Translations under genes and position numbers: made by a program
The notes under the pieces: model-generated
The model's database searches: none
What the model was told of the DNA's origin: nothing
Seen by the model: the letters and a program-made list of their open reading frames with translations, nothing else
Source: Roseateles_E cavernae
Lineage (GTDB): Bacteria; Pseudomonadota; Gammaproteobacteria; Burkholderiales; Burkholderiaceae_C
Assembly (NCBI RefSeq): GCF_040187885.1
Contig: NZ_JBDPLH010000002.1
Location: 372,001-436,000, forward strand
Length of the DNA: 64,000 bases
Direction of reading: 5' to 3'
In this document: piece by piece, positions 8,619-16,452 of the stretch
How positions within the stretch are numbered: position 1 is the stretch's first letter
Layout of the letters: every line of letters begins with the position of its first letter

Positions 8619-10787
8619 TTAGACCGACTCGGGCACGAAAGTGTCCAGGCCGGCCGAGATCAGTTCGGGCGAGATGTTCAGCGCCCATGCGGTGGCGACG
8701 GCCGCCAGCGCGGTGGTCGCGTCCAGCGGCTGGCCGGCGGCCGCAAAGCGCGCCAGCAAGGCCTCGACATTGGCGCCGGCGGTTTCCGACAGGCCTTGGG
8801 CCAGCATCGCGGCGCCGTCGCGCAGGAACACGGTGCGGCTGCCGGCGGCGCGCTGTTCGGCCAGCGTGGTGGCGTCGAGCGCATAGAACAGCACATCGCC
8901 GTCGCTGAGGCGGGCCATGTCGAGCAGCCTGGGCTCGTCGGCATTGAGCACCGCGACGCCGTCGGACAGCACCACATCGACCTGGGTGCGCAGCACCTTG
9001 AAGAGCTGGTCCTCGTCGCGCACATCGAAGTCGTCGAGGCTGCCGAGGCCACCCATATCGGTGACCAGGCCGACCTGGCAGCGGTCATAGGCCAGGCCGT
9101 CGCGCAGGATGGCGGCGGCATTGTTCTCGATCACCACCGCGTCGACGCCGCGGTTCATCAGCAGGCGGTGGGCGGCGCTCCAATGCGCCGAGTCGGACTT
9201 CTCGACGCGGCGGTTGCCGAGGAACAGGCCCTGGCCGCAGGCCAGGCCGACCGAGCGCCCGTTCAGGTGCAGCAGCCAGGCCACCAGCCGGGCGATCTGG
9301 GCGCCGCCGCGCGAGCCGGCCACGCCGATGATGGGGATGCGGCCGTTCTCTTCGGCCGCGAACAGATGGTCGATGATGGCCTGGCCGACCGGCTGCGGGC
9401 TGCCCGAGGCCGGCTTCAGATGCATCAGCAGGCCCGGGCCGGCATTGACCTCGACGATGGCACCGCCGGTCTCGGCCAGCGGCTTGGCGATGTCCTCGGT
9501 CACCAGGTCGACGCCGGCGATGTCCAGGCCGATGGTGCGGGCCGCCAGCGAGACGGCATGGGCCACCTCGGGGTGGACCTCGGCCGTGCAGTCGATCGCG
9601 ACATTGCCGTTGCGCTGTATCAGCACCCGCTGGCCGGCCGCCGGCACCGCCTCCGGCGAAACGCCCTGGCGCTGCAGGTCCAGCAGCACGACCGGGTCGT
9701 CGCTGATGTCTATGCGGTTGAGCGGGAAGTCCTCGGTCAGGCCGCGGCGCGGGTCGGTATTGATCTGCAGATCGATCAGCTCGACCACCGTGTGCTGGCC
9801 GTCGCCGCTGATCCAGGCCTCCTCGCCGCGCGCGGCCGCGACCACCTGGCCGCCGACCACCAGCAGGCGGTGCTCCATGCCCCGGATATAGGGCTCGACC
9901 AGCACCTCCGAGCCTTCCTTGTCGGCGACGTGGAAGGCCGCTTCGATGTCGGCGCGCTCGCGCAGGTCCAGGGTCACGCCGCGGCCATGGTTGCCGTCCG
10001 AGGGCTTGACGACGACCGGGAAGCCGATGTCCTGGGCCGCTTCCCAGGCGGCCTCGGCGCTCTTGACGGTGGCGCCCTCGGGCACCGGCACGCCGACCGC
10101 CTTCAGCAGGGTCTTGGTCAGGTCCTTGTCGCCGGCGATGCCTTCGGCGATCGCGCTGGTCATGTCGGTCTCGGCGGTCCAGATGCGGCGCTGGCGCGCG
10201 CCATGGCCCAGCTGCACCAGATTGCCCTCGTTGAGGCGGATGTGCGGGATGCGGCGGTCGGTGGCGGCGGCGACGATGGCGGCGGTCGACGGGCCCAGAT
10301 AGCAGTCGTCCAGCTTGTCGCGCACCCGGGCCACGGCGGCCGGCACCTCGAAGGGCTGCTCATTGATGGTGGCCATCAGCAAGGCATGACCCTCGGCCAG
10401 CGCGGCGCGGGCGACCTGCTCGTCGCGGGCCCGGAACACCATGCGGTAGACCCCGGTCTTGGAGGTGCTGCGGGTCTGGCCGAAGCCGGTGGGCATGCCG
10501 GACAGGTTCAGCAGCTCGATGACGATGTGCTCCAGCACATGGCCCATCCAGGTGCCCTCGGTCAGGCGCTGCAGAAAGCCGCCGCGCTCGCCGACGCCGC
10601 AGTGGTGTTCGATCAGGGCCGGCAGCCGCTCGGTGAGCCGCTCGGTGAAGCCGGGCAGCAGGTTGGAGGGGTAGTCCTCCAGCTCGCCCAGGTCCAGCCA
10701 GACCTCCAGGACCGGACGATAGGTCCACATATTCGGGCCGCGCAGATAGTTGACGCGCAGGAGCTTGATATCGGATTTAGGACTCAT
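8619..10787 (-). CDS. cphA2: Short cyanophycin synthetase, CphA2/CphA' type
   Basis: A 722-residue homologue of CphA. It keeps the N-terminal domain (RGPNMWTYRPVLEVW) and a well-formed ATP-grasp domain (VVKPSDGNHGRGVTLDL). In the Mur-like half, however, the P-loop is degraded to VAGSRGGAQIARL where CphA has VTGTNGKTTVTRL. The protein also stops about where CphA enters its Mur C-terminal domain, so that domain is missing. Only the ATP-grasp reaction is likely to work. In cyanobacteria, CphA2 enzymes with a similarly lost second site polymerise the beta-aspartyl-arginine dipeptide; a like role here is inferred. The start is ATG at 10787; a 5' extension in the same frame looks non-coding. It is first in the operon and divergent from the ABC transporter gene. 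Confidence 0.9.
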   Translation of the reverse strand: MSPKSDIKLLRVNYLRGPNMWTYRPVLEVWLDLGELEDYPSNLLPGFTERLTERLPALIEHHCGVGERGGFLQRLTEGTWMGHVLEHIVIELLNLSGMPTGFGQTRSTSKTGVYRMVFRARDEQVARAALAEGHALLMATINEQPFEVPAAVARVRDKLDDCYLGPSTAAIVAAATDRRIPHIRLNEGNLVQLGHGARQRRIWTAETDMTSAIAEGIAGDKDLTKTLLKAVGVPVPEGATVKSAEAAWEAAQDIGFPVVVKPSDGNHGRGVTLDLRERADIEAAFHVADKEGSEVLVEPYIRGMEHRLLVVGGQVVAAARGEEAWISGDGQHTVVELIDLQINTDPRRGLTEDFPLNRIDISDDPVVLLDLQRQGVSPEAVPAAGQRVLIQRNGNVAIDCTAEVHPEVAHAVSLAARTIGLDIAGVDLVTEDIAKPLAETGGAIVEVNAGPGLLMHLKPASGSPQPVGQAIIDHLFAAEENGRIPIIGVAGSRGGAQIARLVAWLLHLNGRSVGLACGQGLFLGNRRVEKSDSAHWSAAHRLLMNRGVDAVVIENNAAAILRDGLAYDRCQVGLVTDMGGLGSLDDFDVRDEDQLFKVLRTQVDVVLSDGVAVLNADEPRLLDMARLSDGDVLFYALDATTLAEQRAAGSRTVFLRDGAAMLAQGLSETAGANVEALLARFAAAGQPLDATTALAAVATAWALNISPELISAGLDTFVPESV

Positions 10788-10979
10788 AAGGGCGGGGCCG
10801 AGGCCGGCCAAAAGCGATAGCTGGGGTGTGACGATGCGAGATTGTGCGCCCGGCGCGCGCCGGACGGTGTGGCGTGCAGCCAGCACCGGGTTTCATGCCG
10901 GCAGTTGTCTTTCGGCGAGAATTCGGGGTTCAATACAGCGCGCGGGCCGCCTCAAGAGCGCTTCTCGAAAAACATCACA

Positions 10980-13253
10980 ATGCAGCATCATCATCCCGCC
11001 GACGCCCCCGAGCACCCCCAATGGGCCGCCTTGCAGGCGCGTCTTTCAGACGCTGAGAACGCGGCGGCGGTGCTGGAGGTTGACCTGGACTCCGCCGGGC
11101 GCTTCAACCGGGGCCTGCTGGTCCTGACCGAGCGTCGCCTGCTGGCCTGGGATCCGGCCACGGCAGCCTGGAGCGAATGGGCGCTGCGGCCGGATCTGGC
11201 GATGCGCATCTCCGACCATGCCGGCGTCGGCAGCCTGGAACTGGTGGACGGCAGCCAGCGCCTGGCGCTGTGGCGCTTCACGCTGCAGATCAATCTGCAG
11301 GCGCAGCGCTGGCATGAGGCTTTCGAGCGCCGCGATGAGCCGGCCCGGCCGGACGCCGAGGAGCTGAGCTTCTGCCCCAGCTGCAAGGCGCCGCTGCCGC
11401 CAGAGAGTGAGGAATGCCCGACCTGCGCGCGCGAGCTGCACACCCCCCCGTCGACCTGGGTGCTGCTGCGGCTGTGGCGTTTCGCCAAGCCCTATCAGGG
11501 TCAGCTCTTGCTCGGGTTCGCGCTGATGCTGGGCTCGACCGCCGCGACCCTGGTGGCCCCCTACCTGACCATGCCGCTGATGGACAAGGTGCTGATCCCC
11601 TTCCAGCAGGGCCAGCGCATCGACCCCTGGGTGGTCGGTCTCTATCTGAGCGGCCTGCTGGGCGCCGGCCTGGTGTCCTGGCTGCTGGGCTGGGCCAAGA
11701 CCTATATCCTGGCCCTGGTGTCCGAGCGCATCGCCGCCGACCTGCGCACCACCACCTTCGACCACCTGCTGAGCCTGTCGCTGGAGTATTTCGGCAACAA
11801 GCGCACCGGCGACCTGATGAGCCGCATCGGCAGCGAGACCGACCGGCTCAGCGTCTTCCTGTCCCTGCATGCGCTGGACTTCATCACCGATGTGCTGATG
11901 CTGGTGATGACGGCCACCATCCTGTTCTCGATCAACCCCTGGCTGGCGCTGGCGACCCTGCTGCCGCTACCCTTCATTGCCTGGATGATCCATCTGGTGC
12001 GCGACCGGCTGCGCACCGGCTTCGAGAAGATCGACCGGGTCTGGGGCGAGGTCACCAGCGTGCTGGCCGACACCATTCCCGGCATCCGCGTCGTCAAGGC
12101 CTTCGCGCAGGAAAAGCGCGAGGCCCAGCGCTTCCACCAGGCCAATGCCCATAATCTGGCCGTCAATGACAAGCTCAACAAGACCTGGAGCCTGTTCACC
12201 CCGACCGTCTCGCTGCTGACCGAGATCGGCCTGCTGGTGGTCTGGGGCTTCGGCATCTATCTGGTGGCCGGTGGCGACATCACGGTGGGCGTGCTGACCG
12301 CCTTCATCGCCTATATCGGCCGCTTCTACGGCCGCATGGACTCGATGAGCCGCATCGTCTCGGTGACACAGAAGGCCGCTGCCGGCGCCAAGCGCATCTT
12401 CGACATCATCGACCATCAGTCCAACGTGCCCGAGCCCACCAACCCGCAGCCGCTGGGCGCGGTCAAGGGTGGCATCCAGATCGAGGACATCGGCTTCCGC
12501 TACGGCAACCGCGCGGTGATCCGCGGCCTGAGCCTGGACATCCAGCCGGGCGAGATGATTGGCCTGGTCGGCCACAGCGGCTCGGGCAAGAGCACCTTGG
12601 TGAACCTGATCTGCCGCTTCTACGATGTCACCGAGGGGGCGATCAAGGTCGACGGCACCGATCTGCGCCGCATCGGCGTGGCCGACTACCGCCGCCATAT
12701 CGGCCTGGTGCTGCAGGAACCCTTCCTGTTCTTCGGCACCATCGCCGAGAACATCGCCTACGGCAAGCCCGATGCGAGCCGCGAGGAGATCGTCGCGGCC
12801 GCCCGTGCCGCCCATGCGCACGAGTTCATCCTGCGCCTGGCCCAGGGCTATGACTCGCTGGTCGGCGAGCGCGGCCAGGGCCTGTCGGGTGGCGAGCGCC
12901 AGCGCATCTCGATCGCCCGCGCGCTGCTGATCAATCCGCGCCTGCTGATCCTTGACGAAGCCACCTCCTCGGTCGATACCGAGACCGAGAAGGAGATCCA
13001 GAAGGCACTGGACAATCTGGTGCAGGGCCGCACGACGATCGCCATCGCCCACCGGCTCTCGACCTTGCGCAAGGCCGACCGGCTGGTCGTGATGGATCGT
13101 GGCCAGGTGGTCGAGGTCGGGCCGCACGAGGAGCTGATGGCCAAACAGGGCTATTACTGGCGTCTCTACGAGGCCCAGGCGCGCCGCGTCGATGCGGACG
13201 ACGAGCAGCCGGCCTTGCTGCCCAACCCCAACGCCCATACGGTGCAAGCATGA
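10980..13253 (+). CDS. Cyanophycin-locus ABC exporter-type protein with N-terminal zinc ribbon
   Basis: A 757-residue fused ABC protein. Residues 1-115 form an unusual soluble N-terminal domain (it includes LVLTERRLLAWDP, reminiscent of PH-like folds). Residues about 120-145 hold a zinc ribbon, CPSCKAPLPPESEECPTC. Six exporter-type membrane helices (about 165-455) follow, then an ABC ATPase with Walker A GHSGSGKST, signature LSGGERQRIS, and Walker B LLILDEATSS. NCBI annotates similar proteins as a cyanophycin-metabolism-associated ABC transporter. The substrate is unknown. Its stop overlaps the start of the DUF1854 gene by ATGA, indicating translational coupling. It is divergent from the cyanophycin synthetase operon. 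The first ATG that starts a family-like sequence is at 10980. Confidence 0.88.
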   Translation: MQHHHPADAPEHPQWAALQARLSDAENAAAVLEVDLDSAGRFNRGLLVLTERRLLAWDPATAAWSEWALRPDLAMRISDHAGVGSLELVDGSQRLALWRFTLQINLQAQRWHEAFERRDEPARPDAEELSFCPSCKAPLPPESEECPTCARELHTPPSTWVLLRLWRFAKPYQGQLLLGFALMLGSTAATLVAPYLTMPLMDKVLIPFQQGQRIDPWVVGLYLSGLLGAGLVSWLLGWAKTYILALVSERIAADLRTTTFDHLLSLSLEYFGNKRTGDLMSRIGSETDRLSVFLSLHALDFITDVLMLVMTATILFSINPWLALATLLPLPFIAWMIHLVRDRLRTGFEKIDRVWGEVTSVLADTIPGIRVVKAFAQEKREAQRFHQANAHNLAVNDKLNKTWSLFTPTVSLLTEIGLLVVWGFGIYLVAGGDITVGVLTAFIAYIGRFYGRMDSMSRIVSVTQKAAAGAKRIFDIIDHQSNVPEPTNPQPLGAVKGGIQIEDIGFRYGNRAVIRGLSLDIQPGEMIGLVGHSGSGKSTLVNLICRFYDVTEGAIKVDGTDLRRIGVADYRRHIGLVLQEPFLFFGTIAENIAYGKPDASREEIVAAARAAHAHEFILRLAQGYDSLVGERGQGLSGGERQRISIARALLINPRLLILDEATSSVDTETEKEIQKALDNLVQGRTTIAIAHRLSTLRKADRLVVMDRGQVVEVGPHEELMAKQGYYWRLYEAQARRVDADDEQPALLPNPNAHTVQA

Positions 13254-13717
13254 GCCGCTACCGCCAACTCTTACGCAATGCCTTCGGGCGCCTGGTGCTG
13301 ATCGACGCCGAGGGCGTCGAGCATGTCGGCGTCAACCCGGTGCGTGCCCACCCGATCTCGGCACCCGATGAAGGTGTGTCGCTGCTGGGCGCCGATGGCC
13401 ACGAACTGGCCTGGATTGACCGGCTTTCGGCGCTGCCGGTGCCCGAGCGCGAACTGCTGGAAGCCGAGTTCGCCGGCCGCGAGTTCATGCCGACGGTGCA
13501 GGCCATCATTGCGGTTTCGACCTTCTCGACCCCCAGCCAGTGGACGGTGCAGACCGAGCGTGGTCAGACCCAGTTCATCCTGAAGACCGAGGAGGACATC
13601 CGCCGCCTCGACGAGGGCCGGCTGCTGATCGCCAGCAGCCACGGCATCCAGTTCCTGGTGCCGGACCGTTTCGCGCTGGACCGGGCCTCCAGACGGGTGC
13701 TGGAGCGCTTCCTCTGA
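13250..13717 (+). CDS. DUF1854 protein associated with cyanophycin metabolism
   Basis: A 155-residue protein with no signal peptide or membrane segment, of the DUF1854 family. I recall this family being annotated as cyanophycin-metabolism-associated because it follows the ABC transporter at cphA loci. The sequence shows a compact alpha/beta protein with LVLIDAEGVEHVGVNPVRA near the N-terminus and a basic C-terminus. Its ATG overlaps the upstream stop codon, so the two proteins are probably made in fixed ratio and may interact. Molecular function is unknown. Confidence 0.85.
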   Translation: MSRYRQLLRNAFGRLVLIDAEGVEHVGVNPVRAHPISAPDEGVSLLGADGHELAWIDRLSALPVPERELLEAEFAGREFMPTVQAIIAVSTFSTPSQWTVQTERGQTQFILKTEEDIRRLDEGRLLIASSHGIQFLVPDRFALDRASRRVLERFL

Positions 13718-14137
13718 TCAGGCGGCCGAGGCCGGCAGGCCGAACAGGCGGTCGAAGGCCAGGTTGAAGACGAAGGTGTAGATCAGGAAGAAGACGATCA
13801 GGCCGAAGTCCAGCAGCAGGGCCTGCCATAGCGAGATCTCCAGCCACCAGGCGAACAGCGGCACCAGCATCACGATCAGGCCGGCCTCGAAGCCCAGGGC
13901 ATGGGCGATGCGCCGCGCCAGGCCGCGGCCACGCCGGGTCTGGCGGGCCTCCCAGGCCTCGAACAGATGGGTGTAGGCCAGGTTCCAGGCCAGCGCGATG
14001 GCCGAGGAGGCGAGGGCGGCGATACCGGCATGGCCCAGCGCACTGCCGGCCAGCAGGGCCAGGCCGGCGCTGGTCAGGCCGACCGCAAACAGCTCGTAGA
14101 GCGACACATAGACCAGCCGGCGCTTGATGCCTTGCAT
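13718..14137 (-). CDS. PACE family efflux transporter
   Basis: A 139-residue inner-membrane protein with four predicted helices arranged as two tandem bacterial transmembrane pair units. This is the layout of Proteobacterial Antimicrobial Compound Efflux (AceI) proteins, which export biocides such as chlorhexidine or short diamines. Family motifs are visible: RRLVYVSLYELFAV in helix 1, WNLAYTHLFEAWE after helix 2, and FNLAFDRLFG at the end. The conserved acidic residue of helix 1 is present (E in LYELF). The start is ATG at 14137; an in-frame upstream extension lacks family character. It is divergent from a LysR regulator, the arrangement known for AceI/AceR. The natural substrate is not predictable. 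Confidence 0.88.
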   Translation of the reverse strand: MQGIKRRLVYVSLYELFAVGLTSAGLALLAGSALGHAGIAALASSAIALAWNLAYTHLFEAWEARQTRRGRGLARRIAHALGFEAGLIVMLVPLFAWWLEISLWQALLLDFGLIVFFLIYTFVFNLAFDRLFGLPASAA

Positions 14138-14188
14138 GAAAAATCCTGTTTTGAAGCGGGGATTGCCGGCATCGTATGGAATCTGATT

Positions 14189-14213
14189 TGATAGATAAAG
14201 TCGACAGCTATCA
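14189..14213. promoter_or_regulatory. Inverted repeat between PACE gene and lysR
   Basis: TGATAG (14189-14194) and CTATCA (14208-14213) are perfect inverted arms separated by 13 bp in the 98-bp divergent gap. Dyads of this type with AT-rich ends are usual for LysR regulators, so the neighbouring regulator is the likely binder. Confidence 0.5.
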
Positions 14214-14235
14214 GTTTTCATGACAAATTGTGGCC

Positions 14236-15120
14236 ATGGCTCTGCATAGCGACAACCTGCTGCTCTTTCTGGCCGTGCTGGACCAGGGTTCGTTTTCGGC
14301 GGCGGCGCGGGCGCTGGGCCGGGTGCCGTCGGCGGTCAGCATGGCGGTGGCCCAGATGGAGGCCGAGCTGGACCTGCGCCTGTTCGAGCGCAGCACCCGC
14401 GAGCTGCGGCCCACCGAAGAAGCCCGGGCGCTGGAGCCACAGGCGCGCCAGCTGGTCGCCCGGCTGGCGCAGCTGCAGGCCCATGCGCTGGCCCTGCACC
14501 AGGGCCTGGAGCGGCGCCTGACCCTGGCGATCGCGCCCGAGCTGCTGTCGGCGGCCTGGAGCGAGGCCCTGGCCCGGCTGGCCGAGGAGTTTCCGGCGCT
14601 GGAGGTGGACGTGCTGTCGGCGCCGCAGGCAGCGGTGCTGCGCATGCTGCACGCCGGCGAGATCGATCTGGCCCTGGTGTTCGAGCGGGTCGGCTTCGAC
14701 GAGCGCGAGAGCTTCCAGGAGCTGGGCAGCGAGCGGCTGGTCGCGGTGATGGCGCCGCAGCATCCGCTGGCCGGCCAGCGCCTGCGCCAGGACCAATGGG
14801 CCGAGCTGCGCCAGATCGCGGTGGCCCGGCGTGACGCCGGTGCGGCCGACGACCCGCGGGTGCTGGTCTCGCGCCGGCTCTGGCGCACCGACAGCCATCT
14901 GGCCACGCTGAGCCTGGTGCAGGCGGGCCTGGGCTGGGCCTTCTTGCCGCAGCGCATGGTGGATCCGCTGCTGGCGGCCGGCAGCTTGTTGCAGATCGAA
15001 TTCGAGAACATGAGCAACGAGGTGCGGCTCTGGGTCGATGTGGTGTGGCGCCGCGACCGGCCGCTGGGCCTGGGCGCGCGGCGCTTCATCGCGCTGATGC
15101 ATCCAGCGCGCCAAGGGTAA
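14236..15120 (+). CDS. LysR family regulator (divergent from PACE gene)
   Basis: A 294-residue LysR protein with an N-terminal helix-turn-helix (DQGSFSAAARALGRVPSAVS near residues 15-34) and a C-terminal periplasmic-binding-like effector domain (from about residue 88, LTLAIAPELLSAAW). A GTG six bases earlier (14230) is an alternative start. Its position opposite a PACE efflux gene suggests it is the AceR-like activator of that pump; an inverted repeat lies between them. The effector is unknown. Confidence 0.88.
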   Translation: MALHSDNLLLFLAVLDQGSFSAAARALGRVPSAVSMAVAQMEAELDLRLFERSTRELRPTEEARALEPQARQLVARLAQLQAHALALHQGLERRLTLAIAPELLSAAWSEALARLAEEFPALEVDVLSAPQAAVLRMLHAGEIDLALVFERVGFDERESFQELGSERLVAVMAPQHPLAGQRLRQDQWAELRQIAVARRDAGAADDPRVLVSRRLWRTDSHLATLSLVQAGLGWAFLPQRMVDPLLAAGSLLQIEFENMSNEVRLWVDVVWRRDRPLGLGARRFIALMHPARQG

Positions 15121-15173
15121 GCACCTAGGTAAAGCTGCAACAGGGCAAGCCGCGCCGATTCTCACTAGAATTG

Positions 15174-15189
15174 ACGTTTACGTAAACGT
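15174..15189. promoter_or_regulatory. Perfect 16-bp palindrome upstream of liuA
   Basis: ACGTTTACGTAAACGT is a perfect palindrome 82 bp before the isovaleryl-CoA dehydrogenase start, embedded in TTGACG...CGTAA context. It resembles operators described for regulators of leucine/acyl-CoA catabolism (LiuR of the MerR family, or TetR-type fatty-acid regulators). No such regulator gene is within this window. The palindrome is certain; the binder is inferred. Confidence 0.6.
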
Positions 15190-15270
15190 AACCCAAGCCG
15201 GGTCTGCAAGGCCGGCCGTACCATCAGCAGGCTTGATGGTCCGAAGCACTGAAAAACCAAGGAGACCTCC

Positions 15271-16452
15271 ATGACGAATCTGCCCGGCCTGAATTTCCAA
15301 CTCGGCGAAGACATCGACGCGCTGCGCGACGCGGTGCGCGACTTCGCCCAAGCCGAGATCGCTCCGCGTGCCGCCGAGATCGACCATTCGGACCAGTTTC
15401 CGATGGACCTGTGGCGCAAGATGGGCGATCTGGGCGTGCTGGGCATCACCGTCGGTGAGGAGTACGGCGGCGCGAATATGGGCTATCTGGCCCACATGAT
15501 CGCGATGGAAGAGATCAGCCGCGCCAGCGCCTCGGTGGGCCTGTCCTATGGCGCGCACAGCAATCTGTGCGTGAACCAGATCAAGCGCAACGGCAACGCG
15601 GCGCAGAAGGCCAAATACCTGCCCAAGCTGATCAGCGGCGAGCATGTCGGCGCGCTGGCGATGAGCGAGCCGGGCGCCGGCTCGGACGTGCTGAGCATGA
15701 AGCTCAAGGCCGAGGACAAGGGCGGCTACTACCTGCTCAACGGCAACAAGATGTGGATCACCAACGGGCCCGACGCCGACACCCTGGTGGTCTATGCCAA
15801 GAGCGAGCCCGAGCTGGGCGCGCGCGGCGTCACCGCCTTCCTGATCGAGAAGGGCATGCCCGGTTTCTCGATCGCGCAAAAGCTCGACAAGCTGGGCATG
15901 CGCGGCAGCCACACCGGCGAGCTGGTGTTCCAGAACGTGGAAGTGCCTGCAGAAAACGTGCTGGGCGCGGTCAACGGCGGCGCCAAGGTGCTGATGTCGG
16001 GCCTGGACTATGAGCGCGCGGTGCTGACCGGCGGCCCGCTGGGCATCATGCAGAGCGTGATGGACAACGTGATCCCCTATATCCACGACCGTAAGCAGTT
16101 CGGCCAGAGCATCGGCGAGTTCCAGCTGATCCAGGGCAAGGTCGCCGATATGTACACCGTGCTGCAGGCCGGCCGCAGCTTCGCCTACACCGTGGCCAAG
16201 AACCTCGACCTCCTGGGCGCCGAGCATGTGCGCCAGGTCCGCAAGGACTGCGCCTCGGTGATCCTGTGGACCGCCGAGAAGGCCACCTGGATGGCCGGCG
16301 AGGGCGTGCAGATCTTCGGCGGCAATGGCTATATCAACGAGTACCCGCTGGGCCGGCTGTGGCGCGATGCCAAGCTCTACGAGATCGGTGCCGGCACCTC
16401 CGAGATCCGCCGCATGCTGATTGGCCGCGAGCTGTTCGCGGAGACGATGTAA
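15271..16452 (+). CDS. liuA: Isovaleryl-CoA dehydrogenase
   Basis: A 393-residue FAD acyl-CoA dehydrogenase. It oxidises isovaleryl-CoA to 3-methylcrotonyl-CoA in leucine degradation and passes electrons to ETF. Family markers are MSEPGAGSDV (131-140), WITNGPDADTLVVYAK, and GLSYGAHSNLCVNQI, which is typical of isovaleryl-CoA dehydrogenases. The catalytic base is Glu248 in GLDYERA, the position used by isovaleryl- rather than short-chain enzymes. The C-terminal YEIGAGTSEIRRMLIGRE is conserved. A good Shine-Dalgarno (AAGGAGA) precedes the ATG. It heads a compact run of genes; liuB, liuC and liuD are not in the window. Confidence 0.94.
   Translation: MTNLPGLNFQLGEDIDALRDAVRDFAQAEIAPRAAEIDHSDQFPMDLWRKMGDLGVLGITVGEEYGGANMGYLAHMIAMEEISRASASVGLSYGAHSNLCVNQIKRNGNAAQKAKYLPKLISGEHVGALAMSEPGAGSDVLSMKLKAEDKGGYYLLNGNKMWITNGPDADTLVVYAKSEPELGARGVTAFLIEKGMPGFSIAQKLDKLGMRGSHTGELVFQNVEVPAENVLGAVNGGAKVLMSGLDYERAVLTGGPLGIMQSVMDNVIPYIHDRKQFGQSIGEFQLIQGKVADMYTVLQAGRSFAYTVAKNLDLLGAEHVRQVRKDCASVILWTAEKATWMAGEGVQIFGGNGYINEYPLGRLWRDAKLYEIGAGTSEIRRMLIGRELFAETM

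Noticed and set aside
6039..10820. A 1593-codon open frame on the plus strand opposite both cyanophycin synthetase genes
   Set aside because: Its translation is His/Gln/Ala/Gly/Arg-rich with no domain logic, as expected for the antisense of GC-rich genes with strong codon bias. The minus-strand genes are certain.
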